In this document: positions 39,077 to 51,667 of the stretch, piece by piece | Numbering within the stretch: the first letter of the stretch is position 1 | How the letters are laid out: the number at the start of each line of letters is the position of its first letter | Assembly: GCF_964355755.1 (NCBI RefSeq) | Contig: NC_092678.1 | Span: 11,068,922-11,132,921, forward strand | From: Antedon mediterranea | Lineage: Eukaryota; Echinodermata; Crinoidea; Comatulida; Antedonidae | Direction of reading: 5' to 3' | DNA length: 64,000 nt | Notes under the pieces: model-generated | What the model saw: the letters and a program-made list of their open reading frames with translations, nothing else | Told to the model about the DNA's origin: nothing | Database searches by the model: none | Position numbers and translations under genes: made by a program

Positions 39077-39267
39077 CTACAGTGAAACACTTCCACAAGG
39101 ATGACAACATAAAAGTGAAGAGGGGAAAGGAGTACATCAATACAACAGTAAAAATGGAAGCCGGAAAACAGATGGAGGTTTTTCTTTCAAATGCTGCGAG
39201 CAGAATTAAAAGAAAAGCAGCCCCACCAACTCCAAGACACACATGGAACTACTATTTTTTTAAATAA
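39077..39267 (+). CDS. Candidate terminal coding exon, unknown basic protein
   Basis: A T-rich tract and TTGCTGTTGCAG precede position 39077, a good 3' splice site. From there the frame reads TVKHFHKDDNIKVKRGKEYI, continues with VKMEAGKQMEVFLSNAASRI, KRKAAPPTPRHT and WNYYFF, and ends at TAA (39265-39267). The product is lysine/arginine-rich with a possible nuclear basic patch (RIKRK). Codon third positions look less AT-biased than the surroundings. AATAAA follows at about 39390. There is no ATG at the start of the frame, so it must be spliced to upstream exons if real. I do not recognise the family. It lies wholly within the 4.7 kb insertion, so it is either the element's own gene or captured cargo. 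Confidence 0.45.
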
Positions 39268-39559
39268 CATCATTATAACTCCGCTTTAACCACGTGCCAT
39301 AGGACTTTTTTCAGCTTCCTTTTTAATTTTAATAGACACTTTGCTTACTATTTTTTGTTTTAATCAAGATTTTAAAATAGCTTGTAATAATAAAATGTTA
39401 CTTTCCTATTATTACATTACTTGTATTGGTTTATTTATGACTCTCGCGGTATGGGGAGGATCATGTTATTGAGAGTGTAAAATCTAGTCCGCAAGAATAG
39501 GCACTAAATCAAGGATATTTCTATGGTATATTTATTATTGTTAAGCTCACAGCGATCTC

Positions 39560-40240
39560 ACCATAATCTCCTATGATTATTTATTATAATTATCTCATGG
39601 CGACCTCATCAGGATCTCATTGTGATCTTACCATGATCTCATTAGTATCTCATGGCGATCTCACTATGATCTCATTATTATCTCATGGCGATCTCACCAT
39701 GATCTCCTCATTATCTTCATGGTGAGATCTCACCATGATCTAATTTTATGATATCAATTGCTGATATCACTTTGGTATCTATTTGTGATTTCAATATGAT
39801 ATCATAATTGATCTCTTGAATATCTCATAGGCTGACATCAATGTTGAGATTGCCATGAGATCATTCTATGATATCAATTGCTGATATCACTCTGGTATCT
39901 ATTTGTGATTTCAATATGATATCATAAGTGATCTCTCAAATATCTCAGAGGCTGACATCAATGTTGAGATCAACATGAGATCATTCTATGATATCAATTG
40001 CTGATATCACTCTGGTATCTATTTGTGACTTCAATATGATATCATAAGTGATCTCTCAAATATCTCAGAGGCTGACATCAATGTTGAGATCGCCATGAGA
40101 TCATTCTATGATATCAATTGCTGATATCACTCTGGTATCTATTTGTGATTTCAATATGATATCATAAGTGATCTCTCAAATATCTCAGAGGCTGACATCA
40201 ATGTTGAGATCAACATGAGATCACTATGAGATCAAATTCT
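39560..40240. repeat. Right subterminal repeats: GATCTCA short repeats then 4 x 120 bp
   Basis: From 39590 to 39735, ATCTCATGGCGATCTCA-type words repeat every ~40 bp. From 39747 four 120 bp units follow (starts near 39747, 39867, 39987 and 40107). Each has TGATATCAATTGCTGATATC, CAATATGATATCAT and TCTCAAATATCTCAGAGG. The GATATC theme matches the left subterminal repeats although the units differ, which supports a single element with structured ends. Confidence 0.85.
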
Positions 40241-40248
40241 TACCTGGG

Positions 40249-43200
40249 TTGTACCATTGAATGGAACAAAATGATTAATTGCTGGCCATTGTATTGAGTT
40301 GTACCATTCAATGGAACAAAATGATTAATTACTGGCCATTGTATTGAGTTGTACCATTGAATGGAACAAAATGATTAATTACTGGCCATTGTATTGAGTT
40401 GTACCATTGAATGGAACAAAATGATTAATTACTGGCCATTGTATTGAGTTGTACAATTGAATTGAACAAAATGATTAATTACTAACCATTGTATTGAATT
40501 GTACCATTGAATGGAACAAAATGATTAATTACTGGCCATTGTATTGAGTTGTACCATTTAATGGAACAAAATGGTTAATTACTGGCCATTGTATTGAGTT
40601 GTACCATTGAATGGAACAAAATGATTAATTACTGGCCATTGTATTGAGTTTTACCATTGAATGGAACAAAATGATTAATTACTGGCCATTGTATTGAGTT
40701 GTACCATTGAATGGAACAAAATGATTAATTACTGGCCATTGTATTGAGTTGTACCATTGAATGGAACAAAATGATTAATTATTAGCCATTGTATTGAGTT
40801 GTACCATTGAATGGAACAAAATGATTAATTACTTGCCATTATATTGAGTTGTACCATTGAATGGAATAAAATGATTAATTGCTGGCCATTGTATTGAGTT
40901 GTACCATTGAATGGAACAAAATGATTAATTACTGGCCATTGTATTGAGTTGTACCATTGAATAGAACAAAATGATTAATTACTGGCCATTGTATTGAGTT
41001 GTACCATTGAATGGAACAAAATGATTAATTACTGGCCATTGTATTGAGTTGTACCATTTAATGGAACAAAATGGTTAATTACTGGCCATTGTATTGAGTT
41101 GTACCATTGAATGGAACAAAATGATTAATTGTTGGCCATTGTATTGAGTTGTACCATTGAATGGAACAAAATGATTAATTACTGGCCATTGTATTGAGTT
41201 GTACCATTGAATGGAACAAAATGATTAATTACTGGCCATTGTATTGAGTTGTACCATTGAATGGAACAAAATGATTAATTACTGGCCATTATATTTAGTT
41301 GTACCATTGAATGGAACAAAATGATTAATTATTAGCCATTGTATTGAGTTGTATCATCGAATGGAACAAAATGATTAGTTACTGGCCATTGTATTGAGTT
41401 GTACCATTGAATTGAACAAAATGATTAATTGCTGGCCATTGTATTGAGTTGTACCATTCAATGGAACAAAATGATTAATTAATGGCCATTGTATTGAGTT
41501 GTACCATTAAATGGAACAAATGATTATTTACTAACCATTGTATTTAGTTGTGCCATTGAATGGAACAAAATGATTAATTACTGGCCATTGTATTGAGTTG
41601 TACTATTGAATGGAACAAAATGATTAATTGCTGGCCATTGTATTGAGTTGTACCATTAAATGGAACAAAATGATTAATTACTGGCCATTGTATTGAGTTG
41701 TACCATTGAATGGAACAAAATGATTAATTATTAGCCATTGTATTGAGTTGTACCATTGAATGGAACAAAATGATTAATTACTTGCCATTATATTGAGTTG
41801 TACCATTGAATGGAAAAAATGATTAATTGCTGGCCATTGTATTGAGTTGTACCATTGAATGGAACAAAATGATTAATTGCTGGCCATTGTATTGAGTTGT
41901 ACCATTGAATGGAACAAAATGATTAATTACTGGCCATTGTATTGAGTTGTACCATTGAATGGAACAAAATGATTAATTACTGGCCATTGTATTGAGTTGT
42001 ACCATTGAATGGAACAAAATGATTAATTACTGGCCATTGTATTGAGTTGTACCATTTAATGGAACAAAATGGTTAATTACTGGCCATTGTATTGAGTTGT
42101 ACCATTGAATGGAACAAAATGATTAATTACTGGCCATTGTATTGAGTTTTACCATTGAATGGAACAAAATGATTAATTACTGGCCATTGTATTGAGTTGT
42201 ACCATTGAATGGAACAAAATGATTAATTACTGGCCATTGTATTGAGTTGTACCATTGAATGGAACAAAATGATTAATTGCTGGCCATTATATTGAGTTGT
42301 ACCATTGAATGGAACAAAATGATTAATTGCTGGCCATTGTATTGAGTTGTACCATTGAATGGAACAAAATGATTAATTACTGGCCTTTGTATTGAGTTGT
42401 ACCATTGAATGGAACAAAATGATTAATTACTGGCCATTGTATTGAATTGTACCATTGAATGGAACAAAGTGATTAATTATTGGCCATTGTATTGAGTTGT
42501 ACCATTGAATGGAACAAAATGATTAATTACTGGCCTTTGTATTGAGTTGTACCATTGAATGGAACAAAATGATTAATTACTGGCCATTGTATTGAATTGT
42601 ACCATTGAATGGAACAAAGTGATTAATTATTGGCCCATGTATTGAGTTGTACCATTGAATGGAACGAAATGATTAATTAATGGCCATTGTATTGAGTTGT
42701 ACTATTGAATGGAACAAAACGATTAATTACTAACCATTGTATTGAGTTGTACTATTGAATGGAACAAAATGATTAATTACTAATCATTGTATTGAGTTGT
42801 ACCATTGAATGGAACAAAATGATTAATTACTGGCCATTGTATTGAGTTGTACCATTGAATGGAACAAAATGATTAATTACTGGCCATTGTATTGAATTGT
42901 ACCATTGAATGGAACAAAATGATTAATTACTGGCCATTGTATTGAGTTGTATCATTGAATGGAACAAAATGATTAATTACTGGCCATTGTATTGAGTTGT
43001 ACCATTGAAGAGAACAAAATTATTAAAAACTGGCCATTGTATTGAGTTGTACCATTGAATGGAACAAAATGATTAATTATTAGCCATTGTATTGAGTTGT
43101 ACCATTGAATGGAACAAAATGATTAATTACTTGCCATTATATTGAGTTGTACCATTGAATGGAAAAAATGATTAATTGCTGGCCATTGTATTGAGTTGTA

Positions 43201-46200
43201 CCATTGAATGGAACAAAATGATTAATTGCTGGCCATTGTATTGAGTTGTACCATTGAATGGAACAAAATGATTAATTACTGGCCATTGTATTGAGTTGTA
43301 CCATTGAATGGAACAAAATGATTAATTACTGGCCATTGTATTGAGTTGTACCATTGAATGGAACAAAATGATTAATTACTGGCCATTGTATTGAGTTGTA
43401 CAATTTAATGGAACAAAATGGTTAATTACTGGCCATTGTATTGAGTTGTACCATTGAATGGAACAAAATGATTAATTACTGGCCATTGTATTGAATTGTA
43501 CCATTGAATGGAACAAAGTGATTAATTATTGGCCCATGTATTGAGTTGTACCATTGAATGGAACAAAATGATTAATTACTGGCCATTGTATTGAGTTGTA
43601 CCATTGAATGGAACAAAATGATTAATTATTAGCCATTGTATTGAGTTGTACCATTGAATGGAACAAAATGATTAATTACTTGCCATTATATTGAGTTGTA
43701 CCATTGAATGGAACAAAATGATTAATTGCTGGCCATTGTATTGAGTTGTACCATTGAATGGAACAAAATGATTAATTACTGGCCATTGTATTGAGTTGTA
43801 CCATTGAATGGAACAAAATGATTAATTGCTGGCCATTATATTGAGTTGTACCATTGAATGGAACAAAATGATTAATTGCTGGCCATTGTATTGAGTTGTA
43901 CCATTGAATGGAACAAAATGATTAATTACTGGCCTTTTTATTGAGTTGTACCATTGAATGGAACAAAATGATTAATTACTGGCCAATTTATTGAATTGTA
44001 CCATTGAATGGAACAAAGTGATTAATTATTGGCCATTGTATTGAGTTGTACCATTGAATGGAACAAAATGATTAATTACTGGCCTTTGTATTGAGTTGTA
44101 CCATTGAATGGAACAAAATGATTAATTACTGGCCATTGTATTGAATTGTACCATTGAATGGAACAAAGTGATTAATTATTGGCCCATGTATTGAGTTGTA
44201 CCATTGAATGGAACGAAATGATTAATTAATGGCCATTGTATTGAGTTGTACTATTGAATGGAACAAAACGATTAATTACTAACCATTGTATTGAGTTGTA
44301 CTATTGAATGGAACAAAATGATTAATTACTAATCATTGTATTGAGTTGTACCATTGAATGGAACAAAATGATTAATTACTGGCCATTGTATTGAGTTGTA
44401 CCATTGAATGGAACAAAATGATTAATTACTGGCCATTGTATTGAATTGTACCATTGAATGGAACAAAATGATTAATTACTGGCCATTGTATTGAGTTGTA
44501 TCATTGAATGGAACAAAATGATTAATTACTGGCCATTGTATTGAGTTTTACCATTGAATGGAACAAAATGATTAATTACTTACCATTGTATTGAGTTGTA
44601 CCATTGAATGGAACAAAATGATTAATTATTGGCCATTGTATTGAGTTGTACTATTGAATGGAACAAAATGATTAATTACTGGCCATTGTATTGAGTTGTA
44701 CTATTGAATGGAACAAAATGATTAATTACTGGCCATTGTATTGAGTTGTACCATTGAATGGAACAAATGATTATTTACTAACCATTGTATTTAGTTGTGC
44801 CATTGAATGGAACAAAATGATTAATTGCTGGCCATTGTATTGAGTTGTACCATTCAATGGAACAAAATGATTAATCATTGGCCATTGTATTGAGTTTTAC
44901 CATTGAATGGAACAAAATGATTAATTACTGGCCATTGTATTGAGTTGTACTATTGAATGGAACAAAATGATTAATTGCTGGCCATTGTATTGAGTTGTAC
45001 CATTAAATGGAACAAAATGATTAATTACTGGCCATTGTATTGAGTTGTACCATTGCATGGAACAAAATGATTAATTACTGGCCATTGTATTGAGTTGTAC
45101 CATTGAATGGAACAAAATGATTAATTATTAGCCATTGTATTGAGTTGTACCATTGAATGGAACAAAATGATTAATTACTGGCCATTGTATTGAGTTGTAC
45201 CATTGAATGGAACAAAATGATTAATTACTGGCCATTGTATTGAGTTGTACCATTCAATGGAACAAAATGATTAATTACTGGCCATTGTATTGAGTTGTAC
45301 CATTGAATGGAACAAATGATTAATTACTGGCCATTGTATTGAGTTGTACCATTGAATGGAACAAAATGATTAATTACTGGCCATTGTATTGAGTTGTACC
45401 ATTGAATGGAACAAAATGATTAATTACTTACCATTGTATTGAGTTGTACTATTGAATGGAACAAAATGATTAATTGCCGGCCATTGTATTGAGTTGTACC
45501 ATTGAATGGAACAAAATGATTAATTACTGGCCATTGTATTGAGTTGTACCATTGAATGGAACAAAATGATTAATTACTTACCATTGTATTGAGTTGTACC
45601 ATTGAATGGAACAAAATGATTAATTATTGGCCATTGTATTGAGTTGTACCATTGAATGGAACAAAATGATTAATTACTGGCCATTGTATTGAGTGTACCA
45701 TTGAATGGAACAAAATGATTAATTGCTGGCCATTGTATTGAGTTGTACCATTCAATGGAACAAAATGATTAATTACTGGCCATTGTATTGAGTTGTACCA
45801 TTGAATGGAACAAAATGATTAATTACTGGCCATTGTATTGAGTTGTACCATTGAATGGAACAAAATGATTAATTACTGGCCATTGTATTGAGTTGTACAA
45901 TTGAATTGAACAAAATGATTAATTACTAACCATTGTATTGAATTGTACCATTGAATGGAACAAAATGATTAATTACTGGCCATTGTATTGAGTTGTACCA
46001 TTTAATGGAACAAAATGGTTAATTACTGGCCATTGTATTGAGTTGTACCATTGAATGGAACAAAATGATTAATTACTGGCCATTGTATTGAGTTTTACCA
46101 TTGAATGGAACAAAATGATTAATTACTGGCCATTGTATTGAGTTGTACCATTGAATGGAACAAAATGATTAATTACTGGCCATTGTATTGAGTTGTACCA

Positions 46201-47980
46201 TTGAATGGAACAAAATGATTAATTATTAGCCATTGTATTGAGTTGTACCATTGAATGGAACAAAATGATTAATTACTTGCCATTATATTGAGTTGTACCA
46301 TTGAATGGAACAAAATGATTAATTACTGGCCATTGTATTGAGTTGTACCATTGAATGGAACAAAATGATTAATTACTGGCCATTGTATTGAGTTGTACCA
46401 TTTAATGGAACAAAATGGTTAATTACTGGCCATTGTATTGAGTTGTACCATTGAATGGAACAAAATGATTAATTGTTGGCCATTGTATTGAGTTGTACCA
46501 TTGAATGGAACAAAATGATTAATTACTGGCCATTGTATTGAGTTGTACCATTGAATGGAACAAAATGATTAATTACTGGCCATTGTATTGAGTTGTACCA
46601 TTGAATGGAACAAAATGATTAATTACTGGCCATTATATTTAGTTGTACCATTGAATGGAACAAAATGATTAATTATTAGCCATTGTATTGAGTTGTATCA
46701 TCGAATGGAACAAAATGATTAGTTACTGGCCATTGTATTGAGTTGTACCATTGAATTGAACAAAATGATTAATTGCTGGCCATTGTATTGAGTTGTACCA
46801 TTCAATGGAACAAAATGATTAATTAATGGCCATTGTATTGAGTTGTACCATTAAATGGAACAAATGATTATTTACTAACCATTGTATTTAGTTGTGCCAT
46901 TGAATGGAACAAAATGATTAATTACTGGCCATTGTATTGAGTTGTACTATTGAATGGAACAAAATGATTAATTGCTGGCCATTGTATTGAGTTGTACCAT
47001 TAAATGGAACAAAATGATTAATTACTGGCCATTATATTGAGTTGTACCATTGCATGGAACAAAATGATTAATTACTGGCCATTGTATTGAGTTGTACCAT
47101 TGAATGGAACAAAATGATTAATTATTAGCCATTGTATTGAGTTGTACCATTGAATGGAACAAAATGATTAATTACTGGCCATTGTATTGAGTTGTACCAT
47201 TGAATGGAACAAAATGATTAATTGCTGGCCATTGTATTGAGTTGTACCATTCAATGGAACAAAATGATTAATTACTGGCCATTGTATTGAGTTGTACCAT
47301 TGAATGGAACAAATGATTAATTACTGGCCATTGTATTGAGTTGTACCATTGAATGGAACAAAATGATTAATTGCCGGCCATTGTATTGAGTTGTACCATT
47401 GAATGGAACAAAATGAATAATTACTGGCCATTGTATTGAGTTGTACCATTGAATGGAACAAAATGATTAATTACTTACCATTGTATTGAGTTGTACCATT
47501 GAATGGAACAAAATGATTGATTATTGGCCATTGTATTGAGTTGTACCATTGAATGGAACAAAATGATGAATTGCTGGCCATTGTATTGAGTTGTACCATT
47601 GAATGGAACAAAATGATTAATTGCTGGCCATTGTATTGAGTTGTACCATTGAATGGAACAAAATGATTAATTACTGGCCATTGTATTGAGTTGTACCATT
47701 GAATGGAACAAAATGTTTAATTGCTGGCCATTGTATTGAGTTGTACCATTGAATGGAACAAAATGATTAATTACTTGCCATTGTATTGAGTTGTACCATT
47801 TAATTGAACAAAATGATTAATTACTGGCCATTGTATTGAGTTGTACCATTGAATGGAACAAAATGATTAATTACTAACCATTGTATTGAGTTGTACCATT
47901 GAATGGAACAAAATGATTAATTATTGGCCATTGTATTGAGTTGTACCATTGAATGGAACAAAATGATTAATTACTGGCTG
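40249..47980. repeat. Satellite B, third block (~155 copies)
   Basis: This continues block 2 in phase after the insertion (TTGTACCATTG resumes directly). Unit-type order shows that 44540-47030 is a copy of 34400-35560 joined to 40249-41690, i.e. the array around the insertion but without it. The join is at about 45694. The ATTGAATTGAAC marker lies at 40451 and 45895 (offset 5444), and the right copy then lacks two monomers. The array ends at ~47980. Confidence 0.94.
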
Positions 47981-48781
47981 TTTTGTCCCAGACATATTGA
48001 CTTTGTAAAGTGTGCCCTCTAAAGTTGAAACTGCCTCTTGTCTTCGAAGTTGAAGATGAAGCACACCGTGTTCGGATTTTCCGAAGAAAATTGATAAAAA
48101 ATTAGTTTTTAAAGTTATTAATGACTAATGTTTGGATATTGGTGAGTTTAATATAAACTTGTGACTTGCTTGTATAAGTCTGAAGTATTACCTAAGCATT
48201 GTTAGGCTAGTGGATTGGAACTTTCACTCATCACATGTGTATAATTGTTGTAGTGATGCGAGCGTGGTCGCTTGCATACATGTCCTGACTTGTACCTAAT
48301 GAATATTCATGAGGCCGTCAGTCTTAGGACGAAAGATTGTAATTTTATATAATTATCGATATCAGCCGTGATATTTATGTATAATATCTAGTTTATTTAG
48401 TTCTATTAAACTACCGTATAACCTGAGATTAAAGTAGCTAACGGATTTTAGATCATTAATATTTCAAGACTTATTTTTGGTGAACTTGTATTATTCGCAG
48501 TATTTATGACAATGTCTGAACTACATGTGAGTAGTTTTCTGATTTTGTCATTTGTGCGTTTACTTATAAGGTTACAGTTTGGTTGGTCGATACCATTCTC
48601 ATTTGAGGTAATTTGCCTCACAGTTGTGTTTTGACTGTGTTGGATACCTATAGAAGTCAGGAGAGATCAACATTCACGGTATGCATAATATCACTACAGT
48701 GGTAAAATATATAGTCCATGGCCTGGAGGGGGGTTACCGTGCACCCGCCCCCCCCCCCCCCCCCACAGTTAAACTTCTTTG
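47981..48781. other. Non-satellite spacer with a poly-C run
   Basis: Low-repeat AT-rich sequence between satellite B and repeat F. It contains AATGAATATTCAT near 48298 and a 17-base C run at 48748-48764. The minus-strand frame at 48657-48869 depends on the poly-C tract (a glycine run) and is not credible as a gene. Confidence 0.5.
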
Positions 48782-49355
48782 GTATCATTTTCTTCCCACG
48801 GACATATAGAGTGAAAAAATCGATGTTAACAAGAAAAATATAGGGATGCATTGTATGTACTTGCGTCATTTGTAATGATCATCAGTGTTTTATCTTCAAA
48901 TATTTTTTGGGGTTGGGGGTAACATTTATCCTAATAACCCAAGAATCCAACATCTAATTAGTATTATCTTAGTAACATTGTGTAGCATACATCTTTTAAA
49001 ATCTTTTAAAATTTAAATAAAATTAATCGGAAGATTATTAAGGTCAGTAGAGGTCAAAAGGTCATTGACCTTTTGCAAAATGCAAATTTTTCCCAAAATA
49101 TAGATAAATTTCAATATCGTTTCTACAATTTTCAATATTTTTTATCTTAATTGTGTTTTACTTGTGCTTACTGACATATTGAATAAGAAAATATATGTTA
49201 ACAAGATAAAAATTGCAGTTCATTATATACAAATTGTTATTTTTTTATTGTTAAAAATTGCAATAAAAATACATTTTTTGGGGTAGGGGGTAACAATAAT
49301 AGTAATAACCCAAGAATCAAACATCTAATTAGTATGATCTTGGTGTCGTTGTGTA
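48782..49355 (+). repeat. Repeat F (~375 bp unit), left fragment
   Basis: Units contain GGTAACA, AACCCAAGAATC, CTAATTAGTAT and the hormone-receptor-like cluster AGGTCAGTAGAGGTCA with AAAGGTCATTGACCTTT. The fragment is the mirror of 63435-64000, including the edge sequence TTCTTCCCACGGACATATAG. It is cut at 49355 by the 6.07 kb insertion, and the same repeat continues at 55421. Confidence 0.9.
49041..49071. promoter_or_regulatory. Four nuclear-receptor half-sites (DR4 + DR2 + IR1)
   Basis: AGGTCA at 49041, 49051 and 49059 and TGACCT at 49066 are spaced 4, 2 and 1 bases apart. Equivalent clusters occur in every repeat F unit: near 55480, 55853, 56224, 56601 and 56962 (plus), and 61805, 62178, 62553, 62925, 63342 and 63711 (inverted). 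Some units have three A between the second and third half-sites (DR3), and some have GGGTCA as the first. Motif matches are seen directly; receptor binding is inference. Confidence 0.6.
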
Positions 49356-51667
49356 CACAGCTGTATGGAAAGCCAAACCCGCCAAAAATACATAATACAT
49401 ACCATCCACCAATAATTAATTCGTACAAAATTCAAACCATCCAATATTATCTCATGCAGTTCAATGAAAACTTAAACCATTCACCTAGTATCTACACCAT
49501 CCAATACAATGTGTGACCATCTACCACTAGCCCAAACGACAATACGCCGAACAAACTACCCATAACACAAACCATCTAAAGAATGTTGAGCCCAGGCAGC
49601 AATAATTGAATTAATCTAACGTTAATACAAGTATATATTAGCCAACTCATTTATCAACATTTCATGTAGTTCATGAACATTTCAAACAAAGCATCTTAAT
49701 TATAGTTCATCGAATTCTAATTCTAATACATTGCCTGTTTTATACACCGTTCGTCTGTTCAACAGTTTAAACAACTGTTTTGCACACGATACGCCCGTTC
49801 GTGAGTTCAAACCATGATATTTGAAGCATCGACTTTCCAAATGGCGATTTTTCGCACCGAACGCATTTTCTTGAGTTAAAGTGGTTGCATTTCAATCACT
49901 TACTTTCGATTGGCCAGTATTACACACCGTTCGCTTGTTCGTGTTCAAACCATGATATTTGAAGCATCGACTTTCCAAACGGCGATTTTTCGCACCGAAC
50001 GTATTTTCTTGAGTTAAAGTGGTTGCATTTCAATCACCTACTTTCGATTGGCCAGTATTACACACCGTTCGCTTGTTCGTGATTTCATGTGATAACATTT
50101 CATTCGACAACTTTTCAAACGTTAGTTTTTGGCTCTGCTTACGTATATGTCAGTTGATATACTATTTTTTAATTTTCATACTTTCCATAGTCAGTTTTGT
50201 ACATCATTCGCATTTACGCATGTAAAGTGTAGATATTCCACTCGACAAGTTTTAAACGGTAGTTGTTCGCACATTTATTGTTTTATTGTTAAATTGTAGG
50301 CCTAACTGTTGGCGCCGATTTAATATTGAGGGGCGGGGGGTGAATGTCAACTTTACGACTGTATGACACTTACTTAGGCCTAGGCCTACGTTACACACAC
50401 AGGGAGATGTAAACTAATTTATAAATTTATTTTACATCTCCCTGGTTACACACATTATCACAAACTTAAATAATGAAAAAAAAAAACAGAATGAAATAAT
50501 ATAATTTAGCTTGTGGGCCTGTTACAATTAACATGTCCATTGTTCCTAAAATGTTCTCATCTTACGGTTGTGGTTGTGGTTGATTTAATATTACACACTA
50601 CGGAAAAAACCCCCCTTTTTTGAGAGAGTGTAATTTCCGGACATGTAGAGGTACCATATTTAAAAATGTGTACTGTTCACATTCAGTACCGAACACCTCC
50701 CCCCCCCCCCCCAATATAAAATCGGCGCCAACAGTTACAATTTAACAATAAAAAAAAACTACCGTTTTAAAACTTGTCGAGTGGAATATCTACACTTTAC
50801 ATGCGTAAATGCGAATGATGTACAAAACTGATGTATGGAAAGTATGAAAATTAAAAAATAGTATATCAATTGATATATACGTAAGCGGAGCCAAAAGCTA
50901 ACGTTTGAAAAGTTGTCGAATGAAATGTTATCACATGAAATCACGAACAAGTGAACGGTGTGTAATACTGGCCAATCGAAAGTAGGTGATTGAAATGCAA
51001 CCACTTTAACTCAAGAAAATACGTTCGGTGCGAAAAATCGCCGTTTGGAAAGTCGATGCTTCAAATATCATGGTTTGAAATCACGAACAAGCGAACGGTG
51101 TGTAATACTGGCCAATCAAAAGTAAGTGATTGAAATGCAACCACTTTAACTCAAGAAAATACGTTCGGTGCGAAAAATCGCTGTTTGGAAAGTCGATGCT
51201 TCAAATATCATGGTTTGAACTCACGAACGGGCGTATCGTGTGCAAAACAGTTGTTTAAACTGTTGAACAGACGAACGGTGTATAAAACAGGCAATGTATT
51301 AGAATTAGAATTCGATGAACTATAATTAAGATGCTTTGTTTGAAATGTTCATGAACAACATGAAATGTTGATAAATGAGTTGGCTAATATATACTTGTAT
51401 TAACGTTAGATTAATTCAATTATTGCTGCCTGGGCTCAACATTCTTTATATGGTTTGTGTTATGGGTAGTTTGTTCGGCGTACTGTCGTTTGGGCTAGTG
51501 GTAGATGGTCACACATTGTATTGGATGGTGTAGATACTAGGTGAATGGTTTAAGTTTTCATTGAACTGCATGAGATAATATTGGATGGTTTGAATTTTGT
51601 ACGAATTAATTATTGGTGGATGGTATGTATTATGTATTTTTGGCGGGTTTGGCTTTCCATACAGCTG
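49356..51667. repeat. Foldback: ~980 bp inverted arms with ~350 bp spacer
   Basis: The left arm (49356 to ~50343) is matched in reverse complement by ~50693-51667. The outer words CAGCTGTATGGAAAGCC and GGCTTTCCATACAGCTG pair; the inner words TTGGCGCCGATTT and AAATCGGCGCCAA pair next to G-rich and C-rich runs. Within the arms a ~138 bp subrepeat (GGCCAGTATTACACACCG, AAGCATCGACTTTCC) occurs about three times. The outer left end coincides with the end of the 6.07 kb insertion, so the insertion's left terminus has been copied internally in inverted orientation. Open frames at 50019-50225 (+) and 50759-51004 (-) are the same arm sequence on opposite strands, not genes. Confidence 0.9.
50401..50443. 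other. Hairpin in the foldback spacer
   Basis: AGGGAGATGTAAA (50401-50413) and TTTACATCTCCCT (50431-50443) are perfect reverse complements with a 17 nt AT-rich loop. They lie between two GTTACACAC direct repeats. This is a small nested foldback at the centre of the larger one. Confidence 0.8.

Larger units (their letters stand above)
35561..40248. mobile_element. 4,688 bp insertion (putative DNA transposon) in satellite B, TT target duplication
   Basis: The element begins CCCAGTCAAGACATGAT and ends with the inverted counterpart, CTGGG (reverse complement CCCAGGTAAGAATTTGAT). This makes imperfect ~18 bp inverted ends. The interrupted monomer is GAGTT left and TTGTACC right, so the target GAGTTGTACC gained a duplicated TT. 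Both ends carry subterminal tandem repeats built on GATATC. The centre holds splice-like signals and a candidate terminal exon. A paralogous stretch of satellite B around 45694 lacks the element. Short inverted ends, 2 bp duplication and subterminal repeats are compatible with a CACTA/CMC-type transposon, but no transposase is visible and that placement is only a hypothesis. Confidence 0.8.

Noticed and set aside
48657-48869. Glycine-run open frame
   Set aside because: It is created by a poly-C tract at 48748-48764 with no other coding evidence.
50019-51004. Gene pair MVAFQSPTFDWPVLHT... on both strands
   Set aside because: The two frames are the same sequence on the two arms of the 980 bp foldback; there are no splice or start features beyond chance.
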